Shown one piece after another: positions 8,728 to 17,788 of a stretch of 64,000 bases of DNA. Origin of the DNA: Lysinibacillus irui (GTDB taxonomy: Bacteria; Bacillota; Bacilli; Bacillales_A; Planococcaceae); contig NZ_CP113527.1 of the NCBI RefSeq assembly GCF_028877475.1, positions 551,501 through 615,500 of the forward strand, in the 5' to 3' direction. The notes beneath the pieces are model-generated. The model made no database searches and was not told the DNA's origin. It saw only the letters and a list, made by a program, of their open reading frames with translations. Within the stretch, counting starts at the first letter, position 1. Every line of letters starts with the position of its first letter. Position numbers and translations under genes: made by a program.

Positions 8728-8754
8728 TTAATAGTATAAAGGATAAACCGATAT
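8728..8754 (+). promoter_or_regulatory. Sigma-D (flagellar) type promoter of the flagellin gene
   Basis: TTAA at 8728-8731, 15 bp spacing, then ACCGATAT at 8747-8754. This matches the sigma-D pattern TAAA-N15-GCCGATAT at most positions and lies 24 bases before the flagellin ATG. The same TTAA-N15-nCCGAwAT layout recurs before flgM in this window. Confidence 0.55.
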
Positions 8755-8778
8755 AAATGACAATAAGGTGGTGATATC

Positions 8779-9609
8779 ATGCTTGGGAAGTGGTCAGCTA
8801 CAGGGATGTCGATCCTCAATAATATGAATCGGCATTATGGAGCGATGAGTAAGGCGATGCTACGTATTTCTTCAGGCTATCGAATTAATAGTGCGGCGGA
8901 TGATCCAGCAGGATTGGCGATTTCTGAGAAGATGCGAGCTCAAATTCGGGGCTTGAATATGGCGGCTAAAAATATACAGGATGGCATTTCTCTTGTGCAG
9001 ACAGCAGAGGGGGCATTGAATGAAACTCATGCGATGATTCAGCGTATGCGCGAGCTAGCAGTGGAGGCGGCAAATGATACGCTAACGGATGAGGATCGTC
9101 AACAGCTAGATTTGGAATTTCAAGAATTAAAGAAGGAAATTCAGCGTATATCTTCGGATACAGAGTTTAATACGAAGACATTACTAAATGGAGATCATGA
9201 AAAAGATGGTATTAAAATTCAGGCAGGGGCTAATGCTGGGCAGCATATTGAATTATTTATCAATGGAATGGGGTCTGAAGCACTTGGCTTGAAGGACGTT
9301 TCGATTGCTACTCGTGAGGAAGCGGATCAAGCTATTTCTTCCATGGATGATGCTTTAAAGCGAGTTTCCACTGAACGATCTCGTTTAGGTGCTTACCAAA
9401 ACCGTTTGGAGCATGCCTACAATGCTAATGTTAACACCGCAGAGAATTTACAAGCAGCTGAGTCCCGAATTCGGGATGCAGATATTGCGAAAGAGATGAT
9501 GAATATGGTTAAGGCCCAGATTTTAATGCAGGCAAGTCAATATGTTTTGGCCATGCATATGCAACAAGCACAATCCATTTTAAAATTATTAGAAGTCGGA
9601 AAAAAATGA
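8779..9609 (+). CDS. Flagellin-family protein (Hag-like), divergent C-terminus
   Basis: Predicted 276-residue flagellin. The N-terminal D0/D1 region is clear: MSILNNMNRHYGAMSKAM, RISSGYRINSAADDPAG, then LAISEKMRAQIRGL and NIQDGISLVQTAEGAL. The centre (about 140-190) is short, so there is little or no variable D2/D3 domain. The C-terminal D1/D0 region has YQNRLEHAYNANVNTAENLQAAESRIRDAD in part, then QASQYVLAMHMQQAQSILKLLEVGKK. The usual AMLAQANQ segment is replaced by VLAMHMQQ and there is an extra charged tail, so this may be a minor or alternative flagellin. The ATG follows GGTGGTGATATC. It stands alone next to SCWP genes rather than in a flagellar operon. A sigma-D-like promoter precedes it. 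Confidence 0.88.
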   Translation: MLGKWSATGMSILNNMNRHYGAMSKAMLRISSGYRINSAADDPAGLAISEKMRAQIRGLNMAAKNIQDGISLVQTAEGALNETHAMIQRMRELAVEAANDTLTDEDRQQLDLEFQELKKEIQRISSDTEFNTKTLLNGDHEKDGIKIQAGANAGQHIELFINGMGSEALGLKDVSIATREEADQAISSMDDALKRVSTERSRLGAYQNRLEHAYNANVNTAENLQAAESRIRDADIAKEMMNMVKAQILMQASQYVLAMHMQQAQSILKLLEVGKK

Positions 9610-9644
9610 TGAATTTCAATTACTTTTGAAATTCATCATTTTTT
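9601..9644. terminator. Bidirectional terminator with a 19-bp perfect stem
   Basis: AAAAAATGATGAATTTCAA (9601-9619) is perfectly complementary to 9626-9644 around the loop TTACTT. It overlaps the flagellin stop codon and would also end the convergent csaB operon. Confidence 0.9.
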
Positions 9645-9649
9645 AATGT

Positions 9650-10729
9650 TTATTTTGCAAAAGCTTCGAGTGCTAATTTAGCGGTTGCTGTTGCTTCAGT
9701 TTGTAAAGGTAGAACGGCCTGACGCATGTTTTCTTGAACCGTTGTATAAGATTCAAGGATTGAGACAGCTTGTTCAAATAATGTTACACCATTCCAATTA
9801 TCTACTTCAACATGTCCAACAACGGGTTGGCCGACAATGTCAGCAAATGCATCGATTTTTGGATCGTATGAAACCGCAATAAAAGGTGTCGCGTAAATGG
9901 CAGAGAAAATTAAGGAATGTAGACGCATTCCAATTAATAATTGGGATTGTCCAATCACGGCAATTTTCTCCTCAATCGATAATTCAGCAGGAGCAGTTAT
10001 ACTCGTTTCTTTCATCAGCCCTGCTACTTCCTGTGAAGTTACAAAATCATGCTCACCATGCATCGGTAAGAAGACAATTTGCTCACCTTGACGCGCTAAT
10101 TCGTCTAGGCTGTGAGCAATTTTTTCTTTGTACGCTACTGTTGATGGCCAGTCACGAACACTGACAGCGATATAGCTTTTAGGTGCTAAGGCAACCTTTT
10201 CTAGCCAATCACAACGAAAGTCACTACCATTAAGCCCCATAACAGGATCTGGTACAATCGTTGTCTCTTTGCGCACACCAATCTCAGTTAAAAGCGCTTG
10301 AGAGGCTTTATCTCTTACTGTAATTTGCTCGACCTTATTAAAGACTTTACGAACAATGAATTTACTTAGTGGGTGATTGATCGGCCCCATACCTTGGGCG
10401 TAAACAAATACTGGCTTCTTCAACCATTTGGCGATTTGAATAACACCTGCATAGTAAGGAATGGTTTTCATTCCTGTCTGATCCTGCATAAGACTACCGC
10501 CGCCGCTAATAAGTCCATCAGCCGTTTTCAGCAGTTGGCGAATTTCTTTCATCTTCCAACGATTAACGGCTTTGACACCGTATGTTTGCTCAGTAGCTGC
10601 TGGGTTATTCGATAATACTGTGATCTCAATATCACTCTGCCATTTCTTTAAAGATTGGATAATGGACAGCAGAATAGCATCATCACCGACATTATCAAAT
10701 CCATAATAGCCAGATAAAACAACGTGCAT
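9650..10729 (-). CDS. csaB: Polysaccharide pyruvyl transferase CsaB
   Basis: Predicted 359-residue enzyme of the polysaccharide pyruvyl transferase family. The N-terminus MHVVLSGYYGFDNVGDDAIL carries the family motif, followed by GLISGGGSLMQDQTG, VFVYAQGMGPI and a C-terminal GMRLHSLIFSAIY segment. CsaB transfers pyruvate from phosphoenolpyruvate to ManNAc residues of the secondary cell wall polymer, creating the ketal that SLH domains bind. The ATG at 10729 overlaps the TAA of the DUF5693 gene (TAATG) with GAGGTG just upstream; an in-frame GTG three codons earlier is less likely. It is the last gene of the SCWP operon. Seven SLH proteins in the same window make the role very plausible. Confidence 0.93.
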   Translation of the reverse strand: MHVVLSGYYGFDNVGDDAILLSIIQSLKKWQSDIEITVLSNNPAATEQTYGVKAVNRWKMKEIRQLLKTADGLISGGGSLMQDQTGMKTIPYYAGVIQIAKWLKKPVFVYAQGMGPINHPLSKFIVRKVFNKVEQITVRDKASQALLTEIGVRKETTIVPDPVMGLNGSDFRCDWLEKVALAPKSYIAVSVRDWPSTVAYKEKIAHSLDELARQGEQIVFLPMHGEHDFVTSQEVAGLMKETSITAPAELSIEEKIAVIGQSQLLIGMRLHSLIFSAIYATPFIAVSYDPKIDAFADIVGQPVVGHVEVDNWNGVTLFEQAVSILESYTTVQENMRQAVLPLQTEATATAKLALEAFAK

Positions 10730-12642
10730 TATGACCACCTCGCGATTGCCTTAGAAACCCAACGATAACCAATTTTAAAGATAAAGATAAATACTAATCC
10801 AATTACAAAGCCAAGAGATACGCTGTATAAAGTACGTAATACTGAAACAGCTACAGGAATGTGTAAGTGTGTAAAAGTATTCACAATAGATAAGAATCCA
10901 ATGACACCTGGTACAAGTAGGATGCTACCCCATTTGCGGTTGATGCCCATTACATATAACGCTAATACAAAGAATGGGAAACCAATTAAGAATTCTTTCG
11001 TTCTTGGTCGTACATATAAAGTATTTTCTAACCATTGTCTAAACGCTAATTCTAAATCACTAACTGAGCCAGAGTTACCCGTTCTGCTAATGTAAAATAA
11101 TCCGATACCAGCCACCACAATTAGTAGTAGCACATGCCAATATTTTAATTCTTTATTTAACAAAGTTACGGTATTAGATAACGACTTTTTAATGTTTTGA
11201 TCAGCTAATCGGTTGATCTCAATTAATGTAAATAGTAAGACGCCCATAATTGGAATCAGATAAACGAGCTTCACGCCTTTGAACGTAGCAAAGCCTGTCA
11301 TAAAGGCATTGCCATTTAATAAGCCAATAACAATGACAATTCCGATAAGGCTAATCGCTACTGCCTTCAAGTATTGCACAAGTATTTTAGACATTTTCGT
11401 AGAACCTTGTGCCGATTTAATGACGGCATAGGTAGGTGCTAGGACTGCAATAATGAGTGCAAATGCTTGTAAGAATAGGGTACTTTTCAGGATAAAGTAC
11501 GCAATGGCTAAAACCGCCATAAATCCAGCTGCCGCAATACGTAGAGGCATCCATTTAACTAATTCTGAAACGATAAAGGTAAATAAAATACCTGCTAATA
11601 ATACGGCAGCAGTAACCCATGCTGGTACAGCTACTTTATCAAACAGTTTTGGCTCGCCAGGTTGGAAATGATCTGGCATGGCGTCATGAACACCATTTAA
11701 GTAGTCAATTGTTTCTTCTACATTTTCTTTGGCATTGCCAGATGTTTTAATATGATAGAAAATCGAGCGAATATTACGCTCTTTGACAGCTCGCGTTGTG
11801 CGGTCGATACTTGCATTTAACTTTAATTTTGTCTCTTTGTTGACGTTGATACTGTGCAAACGAATCATATCATAATCGGTCATTTGGGCGATTTTACTCT
11901 CGCCTTTAAGTGGGTTACTTTCAATTGTATAGAAGTAATAGCCAGCATCACTTAATTTTTCAACTAATTGATTGCCTTTTTCTTGTCCAAAGCCAATTGC
12001 TTCGTCACCTTGGCCAAGCAAGCGGCCAGCAGAAGTTTCCTTTAAGGCTAGTAATTGATCAACTAACTTTTTGTTAGCAACTTCATTATCTGCATTTTCT
12101 ACTTTAAAGATATGAGCTAGTCCATGCTTACTAATCATGTCAATAGCGGGCTGATCGTAGCCAATTGGTGTTTTTAAATCAAAGTTATGGTTCGAAGTTG
12201 GAAGGAAATAAAAAGCTTCATCTCCGATTTGCACTTCTTCTGGTTCCATGCTATCCATGATAAGCTTTCGGTAGCTTTCATTGTCAGGCACTCGAATATA
12301 GTAGCCACTCTTTGCAATATCAACAGCATCTTTATAAGGTGTAAACAATAATTGTGCTGCTAATTCGTTTTCTTCATAAATTGTAATTAAATTTTGTTTT
12401 TCCATTTCCTTTAATGTTAAAGGCTCTAGACTTACTGTATTAAGTCCAGCCTTCTTTAAAGAGGAAAGAATCTCATCCATTGTTAAATCGCTATTTTTAT
12501 CTGCGGTTTGTATTTCATCATAAGGAATGACAATTTCATAAGCATCATTTGATTGCTCAGCATTCCACCTCATCATAATACCTGTAGAGGAAACGACGAG
12601 TAAAAGAACAATGATTCCCCAAAGCCATTTCTGTTTCGACAT
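10729..12642 (-). CDS. DUF5693 family multi-pass membrane protein
   Basis: Predicted 637-residue membrane protein. It has an N-terminal membrane anchor (residues 5-24), a long extracytoplasmic region to about residue 340 with NTVSLEPLTLKEME and repeated Asp/Glu-rich segments, and then about eight membrane helices between 345 and 630, alternating with short loops. The family is annotated only as a domain of unknown function but is repeatedly found between csaB and a polysaccharide flippase in SLH-bearing Bacilli. The gene overlaps csaB by one base and follows the flippase gene by 20 bases, so the four genes are co-transcribed. An accessory role in SCWP export or modification is inference. The ATG follows GAGAGGTAGGACACTT. 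Confidence 0.8.
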   Translation of the reverse strand: MSKQKWLWGIIVLLLVVSSTGIMMRWNAEQSNDAYEIVIPYDEIQTADKNSDLTMDEILSSLKKAGLNTVSLEPLTLKEMEKQNLITIYEENELAAQLLFTPYKDAVDIAKSGYYIRVPDNESYRKLIMDSMEPEEVQIGDEAFYFLPTSNHNFDLKTPIGYDQPAIDMISKHGLAHIFKVENADNEVANKKLVDQLLALKETSAGRLLGQGDEAIGFGQEKGNQLVEKLSDAGYYFYTIESNPLKGESKIAQMTDYDMIRLHSINVNKETKLKLNASIDRTTRAVKERNIRSIFYHIKTSGNAKENVEETIDYLNGVHDAMPDHFQPGEPKLFDKVAVPAWVTAAVLLAGILFTFIVSELVKWMPLRIAAAGFMAVLAIAYFILKSTLFLQAFALIIAVLAPTYAVIKSAQGSTKMSKILVQYLKAVAISLIGIVIVIGLLNGNAFMTGFATFKGVKLVYLIPIMGVLLFTLIEINRLADQNIKKSLSNTVTLLNKELKYWHVLLLIVVAGIGLFYISRTGNSGSVSDLELAFRQWLENTLYVRPRTKEFLIGFPFFVLALYVMGINRKWGSILLVPGVIGFLSIVNTFTHLHIPVAVSVLRTLYSVSLGFVIGLVFIFIFKIGYRWVSKAIARWS

Positions 12643-12662
12643 AAGTGTCCTACCTCTCTTAT

Positions 12663-14219
12663 TTATGAAAATCTTTTTCCGATAACAGGGATTTTCTTTA
12701 AATCTTGTTTATGAATAGCTTTCATTAGCCATAGTAGCAGGAAGTAAAGAACTCCTCCAACGATAATGGCAACTGTTAAATAACCCATTGCCGCCATTCT
12801 TGACCACTGTGTAAAATCAAGCCAAAGTGTTGGTAATCCAACTGCTGCCCCCATAACGATCGAAGCCACAATCATTTTCACCGTATTTTTTCCAAGGACA
12901 GTGAAGCGAATCGTACGATAAATAAAGACAGAATTCACAATAAATAACACAAAATACACAAGCAAAGTTGCATAGGCAGCGCCATCTAAGCCGAATGCTT
13001 GAATAAAGAAGATGTTAGAAAATATCTTCAGCACAACACCGCTCAAAATAATGAGGGCGCCTGCCTTGGCAGCATTCATTCCCTGTAAAATACCCGTTCC
13101 TAGCAATGTCAGGGAAGTAAAGACAGAGCTTAGGTTAATGATCGCTAACATTAAGCTTCCCTCTAAGTCTTTGAAAAGTGCTAGATTTAAAGGCAAGGTT
13201 AAGGCTAGCAAACCGATCGCAGCTGGCCATGAAATAAGATGTGTCATACGATGTGTTTGTTCAATAATGCCACGAGTTTCATCCAATTTACGCTCTGCAA
13301 GCTTTGTTGTAATAAGTGGCACCAATGGCAAGATAATGGAAGAAGCAAAAACAGTCGTAATTTGAACTAATGTCAGTCCTCGTCCATAAATCCCGTACAG
13401 GTAGCTAATTTCACTCGCATCTGCTCCAGCATTTCTCAATCCATATGTGACCGTAAAAGAATCAACAAAGTTAAAGAGTGCCATTGTAACAGAACCAATC
13501 GCAATCGGAATCGAGATTTTTAAAATCGTTTTACTATATGTGGAGAAATCCTTACCTGAATATTTCTCCTTGCTCGTCACTTTTACCGAAGAACGGAAAT
13601 ATTTAAAGAGTAAATAGAAAAGTGAACCGAGTGCACCAAGAACAGAGCCGGCCATAATGCCACCTGCGACAATGTCATTTGAATAATCCATCGCAACTAG
13701 GAAATACGCAACAATTAAAATTAACGCAACCCGTACTAACTGCTCAATCACCTGAGAGATGGCAGTAGGTCGCATATCTCCGAAGCCTTGGAAAAATCCT
13801 CGATAGACAGCCATATAGGGAGCAACAAGTAATGTCAGGGCAACAATGATTAGCGCAATCTCTGTTGAAGGGCCACCGAGTGCATTCGCTATTTGCTCTG
13901 AAAAGCTATAAATGATTGTAAAACTAATGACGCCAAAGGATAGTGCAAGGATTCTTGCCGTCACGTAAATTTTCTTAATTTTGGCAGTATCTTGACTCGT
14001 TCTAGCTTCCGCAATCAGCTTAGAAATAGCGATTGGGATACCCGCAACGGATAGATACAGTGCCACCATATAGACAGGATAGACAAGACTGAAAATACCA
14101 AGTACTTCATCACCCGCAATATTTTGAAGCGGTATACGGAAAATACTGCCGATTACTTTCGAAAGTAATGTTGCAATGGTTAAGATCAGTGTACTTTTAA
14201 CAAATGTTGACTGACTCAT
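12663..14219 (-). CDS. Polysaccharide biosynthesis flippase (MATE-like, SpoVB/Wzx-type)
   Basis: Predicted 518-residue integral membrane protein with about 14 helices. The N-terminus (STFVKSTLILTIATLLSKVIGSIFRIP in part) and the YRGFFQGFGDMRPTAISQVIEQLVR-type segment are typical of the polysaccharide/lipid II flippase family. In this operon, between a TagA-like glycosyltransferase and csaB, the likely substrate is undecaprenyl-linked SCWP repeat. Its ATG overlaps the TGA of the upstream glycosyltransferase (ATGA) with AAAGG and AGGG upstream. The family also includes SpoVB and MurJ-like proteins, so the substrate is inferred from context. Confidence 0.85.
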   Translation of the reverse strand: MSQSTFVKSTLILTIATLLSKVIGSIFRIPLQNIAGDEVLGIFSLVYPVYMVALYLSVAGIPIAISKLIAEARTSQDTAKIKKIYVTARILALSFGVISFTIIYSFSEQIANALGGPSTEIALIIVALTLLVAPYMAVYRGFFQGFGDMRPTAISQVIEQLVRVALILIVAYFLVAMDYSNDIVAGGIMAGSVLGALGSLFYLLFKYFRSSVKVTSKEKYSGKDFSTYSKTILKISIPIAIGSVTMALFNFVDSFTVTYGLRNAGADASEISYLYGIYGRGLTLVQITTVFASSIILPLVPLITTKLAERKLDETRGIIEQTHRMTHLISWPAAIGLLALTLPLNLALFKDLEGSLMLAIINLSSVFTSLTLLGTGILQGMNAAKAGALIILSGVVLKIFSNIFFIQAFGLDGAAYATLLVYFVLFIVNSVFIYRTIRFTVLGKNTVKMIVASIVMGAAVGLPTLWLDFTQWSRMAAMGYLTVAIIVGGVLYFLLLWLMKAIHKQDLKKIPVIGKRFS

Positions 14220-14956
14220 TTTGTTTTGCCCTGACCTTTAAGCTTTAATGCGAAAACCTTTAAAGCAAAGCGAGGAAGCACAAGCATTCTACCAAAACGG
14301 CTTGGCTGGCGCAGCAGTCGATAGAGCCATTCAAGGTTAAGCTTTTGCCAAATAACGGGCGCACGCTTAACAGTACCTGCAATAACATCAAAGGAACCGC
14401 CTACGCCAATAAATACGCCCTTTGAGAACTTCTCAAGATTTTCAGTAATCCATTTTTCCTGTCTTGGTACACCTAACGCTACAAACACAAGATCAGGCTG
14501 TAGTGTAGCAATTTCATTGGCAAAATCATTGTTATTCCAATCAAAGTAGCCATCATGGTAGCCAACAACATCCACATTCGGATAGTTTTTATTAATATTG
14601 GCAACGGTCTTTTCAATTGTTTCTTTTTGTGCACCTAATAAATAAATTTTAAAACGCTTTTGCTGACCAACTTCCAGCAGTCGTACCATCGTATCATAGC
14701 CTGTTACACGTTCAGGAAGTGAATCTCCCAGTATTTGTGCAGCTTTCACGACACCGATGCCATCCGCACAAATATAAGTTGCCTGCTGTAAATAACTCAT
14801 CACAGTAGGGTTCTCATTTGCCTGCATGACAACTTCTGGATTGGCTGTCACAACGAAAGTTTTTTCTTGCTGTTCAATACGATTAACGAGTAAATCTACA
14901 AACCCTTGCTGACCAATATGTAAAAAGGGTACGCCCATAATCGTTACATGCCTCAT
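14216..14956 (-). CDS. tagA: WecB/TagA/CpsF family glycosyltransferase
   Basis: Predicted 246-residue membrane-associated glycosyltransferase, the normal length for the family. The ATG at 14956 (MRHVTIMGVPF) is chosen; the longest frame adds 52 unrelated residues upstream. Family signatures are NPEVVMQANENP, ADGIGVVKAA, RVTGYDTMVRLL, FVALGVPRQEKWI and GVGGSFDVIAGTVKRAP. TagA adds ManNAc from UDP-ManNAc to undecaprenyl-diphospho-GlcNAc, the second step of wall-polymer linkage-unit synthesis after TagO, which is also in this window. First gene of the four-gene SCWP operon. Confidence 0.88.
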   Translation of the reverse strand: MRHVTIMGVPFLHIGQQGFVDLLVNRIEQQEKTFVVTANPEVVMQANENPTVMSYLQQATYICADGIGVVKAAQILGDSLPERVTGYDTMVRLLEVGQQKRFKIYLLGAQKETIEKTVANINKNYPNVDVVGYHDGYFDWNNNDFANEIATLQPDLVFVALGVPRQEKWITENLEKFSKGVFIGVGGSFDVIAGTVKRAPVIWQKLNLEWLYRLLRQPSRFGRMLVLPRFALKVFALKLKGQGKTK

Positions 14957-14998
14957 ATAGTGTTCAAACCTTTCTGTAATTCCTTTTTCACTGCAATC

Positions 14999-15005
14999 TA
15001 TCATA
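14999..15005 (-). promoter_or_regulatory. Possible extended -10 element of the SCWP operon
   Basis: On the minus strand the sequence reads TGGTATGAT, an extended -10, about 45 bases before the tagA-like ATG. No convincing -35 was found at 17 bp. Confidence 0.3.
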
Positions 15006-15270
15006 CCATAAAAGCAATATTGACAGGAAATTTTCGTGAAGGGTTTAACGGTGATGAATGGGGGTATATCAAGGACAAATGAATGGAAGGCGAAAAGAAT
15101 GTCAATAGTCATAGAGGGAAAGAACCTAGTGCTTAAAATAAAATTTCGTTATCAAGATATGCCTAAATTCCCACTAAATTTTAGGAGAAAAATTTGATAT
15201 CCATTCCCTAAAATTTCGAGTTTCTTCTATTATATAGTGGTAAAAACGTTGAACGAAAAAATAGCTTAAA

Positions 15271-15297
15271 AAGAGTGCGAAACCATATCGCACTCTT
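15271..15297 (-). terminator. Rho-independent terminator
   Basis: AAGAGTGCGA and TCGCACTCTT pair perfectly around AACCATA; on the minus strand the stem is followed by TTTTT. It lies 10 bases past the SLH-glucosaminidase stop. Confidence 0.85.
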
Positions 15298-15307
15298 CAC
15301 AATCGAA

Positions 15308-17158
15308 TTATTTTTTTACAATATAATCGCCATGCACCCAGCCTGTTTTTCCATTGTAGATCACCTGATACCAGGCATCCTTTTTAATGAATTCACCCTT
15401 ATCATCGACAGCACCGATAATAAAGCCATTCGGTTTAACTGTCCCTAAAATTGTACTTGTAGTAGATGGCTCACTTCTAACATTGAGGGTAATAGTCATG
15501 TTGACAATTTGTAGACCATTTTCAAGGCTTACATAATCATCAAAGACCCAGCCCTCTTGGCCGTTAACATTTACTTTCAACCAACCACCATTTTCGCCAA
15601 GTACCTTGAAGGATGTATCCTTCGGCAAATTCGTAATAATTGAAGCATTATCCGTCGTAGTCGGGTACGTTCTCATATTAAGATTGATCGTTGCCTTTCC
15701 AGTAGCCCCAGCTAAGCCTGGATCTAGCGCATATTGCTTCGAAGGGCTCGGTAAGGATGGGGCAGAAGACTGACTTTGATAAGCTGGCACATCAAACACT
15801 AAATTGGTAGTCGTATGAGCTCCAATTAATTCGTAGATATCATAAATTTTCTTCGCCTGAATCACTGCCCACATTACATGTGTTGCATACTGATGGACTG
15901 TTGGATTATCTGGATTCCATCGCATTTTATAGAGCGTATCCTGGCCCTTACTAATATACTGATCCTTTACAAATTGTGCACCACCAATAATGGCATCTTC
16001 AACAGTAAACCAGCCATTTGTATAGGCACGCTCAGCACCATATTTATTCGCATCAGCATCAATAGCGCCAATACCGTAAGCATTATATGTTTTCTTGATT
16101 TCCGTTAATTTATCACGGTTTTCAGCTGTCACCATCATCGGTTTACCATTTGTATCTAAACCAACCTCAACGCCTTTGATTAGAGTAGAGCCACCATTCG
16201 CTGTTTCATGAAGGGCATGGGATACCAAATAAATGGCATTGATGTTGTTATCAACACCCGCCTGAATAAAGGCTTCAGCTGTCCCCGCTAAGCTTCCTTT
16301 ATTCGCAAGTACTTTATCATTCAGTTCCTTTGCATTCAGGTTGTTTACCACAGTAGATAATTTTAAAAATTGATAATATGATGGGCTATCCTGCATAAAA
16401 CTTTTTGGGTGTACATAGTATGACACTAGTGCCTCGCTAGCCGTAAAAATACCAGCTCCATCGACCTTTGGATTATTCTTTGCCTGCTTACTGACAACCG
16501 TTGAATAATCGTGTGAGTAGTTCGTCGTAGTGTACTGCTTACCACCCGTTTCAGGTGCTTCTATATGGATTAAACGATAGAGCACGGTAGCTGCCTCTGC
16601 ACGAGTTGTTTGGGCAAGAGGTGCGAATTGATTATTAGGCTTCCCGACAAGTAGCCCTGTTGTTACGACGGCTTGTACATCTGCATAGGCCCATTTGGCA
16701 ATACGAGCATTATCACTAAACGTAATAGGGGAGGAAGATGTGGTGATGTTTTGATAAGTGAGAGCTCTTTTTAACATAGCCGCCATTTCCTGACGATTAA
16801 TATGAGAGTTCGGGTTAAATTTGCCCTGCTCATCACCTTTAATCAGACCGTGATAGCTTGCTTGCTCGATGACTCCGTAATACCAGTCACCTTTCTTCAC
16901 ATCTGAGAAGGTTCCTTGACTAGAAGCCGCTGGTAAGTTGAGTGTTCGAACTAGAAAAGCGGCAAATTCAGCTCGAGTTACAGCATCATTCGGACGATAA
17001 TTGCCGAATTCATCGCCCTTCATTAAATCGTGGGTAATTAGGTAGTTCATTTCATTGTAGGCCCAGTGCTTAGAAATATCTTCTGCTGAAGCGGAAGTAG
17101 GTGCAAGATATAACATACCTGCAAGCACTGCCCCGTATAGAGGAAATTTACGTTTCAT
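15308..17158 (-). CDS. SLH-domain N-acetylglucosaminidase with two SH3-like domains
   Basis: Predicted 616-residue exported protein. Residues 1-25 form a signal peptide (ending SASA). Three SLH domains follow at about 27-70, 84-130 and 145-192 (DISKHWAYNEMNYL, DVKKGDWYYGVIEQA, ARIAKWAYADVQ), each with its TRAE/NRQE motif, which would bind the pyruvylated SCWP. A GH73-like glucosaminidase domain is at about 240-440, with the likely catalytic Glu in SHALHETANGGS and the YNAYGIGAIDADANKYG segment. Two SH3-like domains (about 485-540 and 550-616, LNMRTYPTT and LNVRSEPSTT) complete the protein. It probably cleaves peptidoglycan glycan strands for wall turnover. The ATG follows AAGGGAGCTTAAAA. Divergent from the S-layer gene. 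Confidence 0.9.
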   Translation of the reverse strand: MKRKFPLYGAVLAGMLYLAPTSASAEDISKHWAYNEMNYLITHDLMKGDEFGNYRPNDAVTRAEFAAFLVRTLNLPAASSQGTFSDVKKGDWYYGVIEQASYHGLIKGDEQGKFNPNSHINRQEMAAMLKRALTYQNITTSSSPITFSDNARIAKWAYADVQAVVTTGLLVGKPNNQFAPLAQTTRAEAATVLYRLIHIEAPETGGKQYTTTNYSHDYSTVVSKQAKNNPKVDGAGIFTASEALVSYYVHPKSFMQDSPSYYQFLKLSTVVNNLNAKELNDKVLANKGSLAGTAEAFIQAGVDNNINAIYLVSHALHETANGGSTLIKGVEVGLDTNGKPMMVTAENRDKLTEIKKTYNAYGIGAIDADANKYGAERAYTNGWFTVEDAIIGGAQFVKDQYISKGQDTLYKMRWNPDNPTVHQYATHVMWAVIQAKKIYDIYELIGAHTTTNLVFDVPAYQSQSSAPSLPSPSKQYALDPGLAGATGKATINLNMRTYPTTTDNASIITNLPKDTSFKVLGENGGWLKVNVNGQEGWVFDDYVSLENGLQIVNMTITLNVRSEPSTTSTILGTVKPNGFIIGAVDDKGEFIKKDAWYQVIYNGKTGWVHGDYIVKK

Positions 17159-17788
17159 TTTTTAAGCTCCCTTCAATAGCTGATGATGTTCTATCAAACT
17201 ATTAAAAGTGTAGCATAAAAAAAGGAAATCTATCATTACAACATAAGGACAGATAGCTTGAGTGCATAAATAATAGAAGAAACTCATGAAGGAGAAGAAT
17301 GGAAGGCACAATTCGCTAAAAAACGTCTTTTATATTTCTGTTTCTTTACAATTATAACTAAATTATTACGGGAGTCTTTAATTTTTGACAATTTAGTAAC
17401 CATTCCAGAAAATGCTTGGTTATTATTGAGAGTAAGGTATAATAGGTAACGGAACTATATGTTACCAATACAATTGAGGGGATAATTAGTTGGAATGATA
17501 TTGGTATCTATTAAATACCATAATAGGTATGGTAAAAAAATCTTCTATAACTAAATTTATGTCCCAATGCTTGAATTTCGGAAAAGATAGTGTTATATTA
17601 TTGTAGAAAGTGAATAAACTTACTAGAATGGTATTCTACTACGCTTTTTCTAGTAAATTTACTAACCAATTTGCTTTAGTTTTGTATTATTCAAGAAAGC
17701 TATAATACATACATTTAGGTAACTAGGCGGTACTATAGTTTTCGTTGGATTAATATCAATTTAAGGAATTTTAGGGAGGAATACATTA
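17159..17788 (+). promoter_or_regulatory. Long 5' leader and promoter region of the S-layer gene
   Basis: A 630-base AT-rich gap without a supported gene. Candidate sigma-A promoters on the plus strand are TTGGTT-N16-TATAAT (17416-17443) and TTGAAT-N17-TATATT (17571-17599), plus a TATAAT at 17701-17706 with a poor -35. A hairpin with 9-bp perfect arms, TTACTAGAA/TTCTAGTAA, spans 17620-17656. A smaller dyad GGTAAC/GTTACC lies just after the first promoter (near 17446-17467), and GGTAT/ATACC repeats lie near 17502-17535. Multiple promoters and a long structured leader are typical of S-layer genes and would favour high expression and a stable message. Confidence 0.6.

Noticed and set aside
14957..15112. 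52-residue N-terminal extension of the TagA-like protein
   Set aside because: It is not part of the family, and the ATG at 14956 gives the usual length; the extension runs through the likely promoter.
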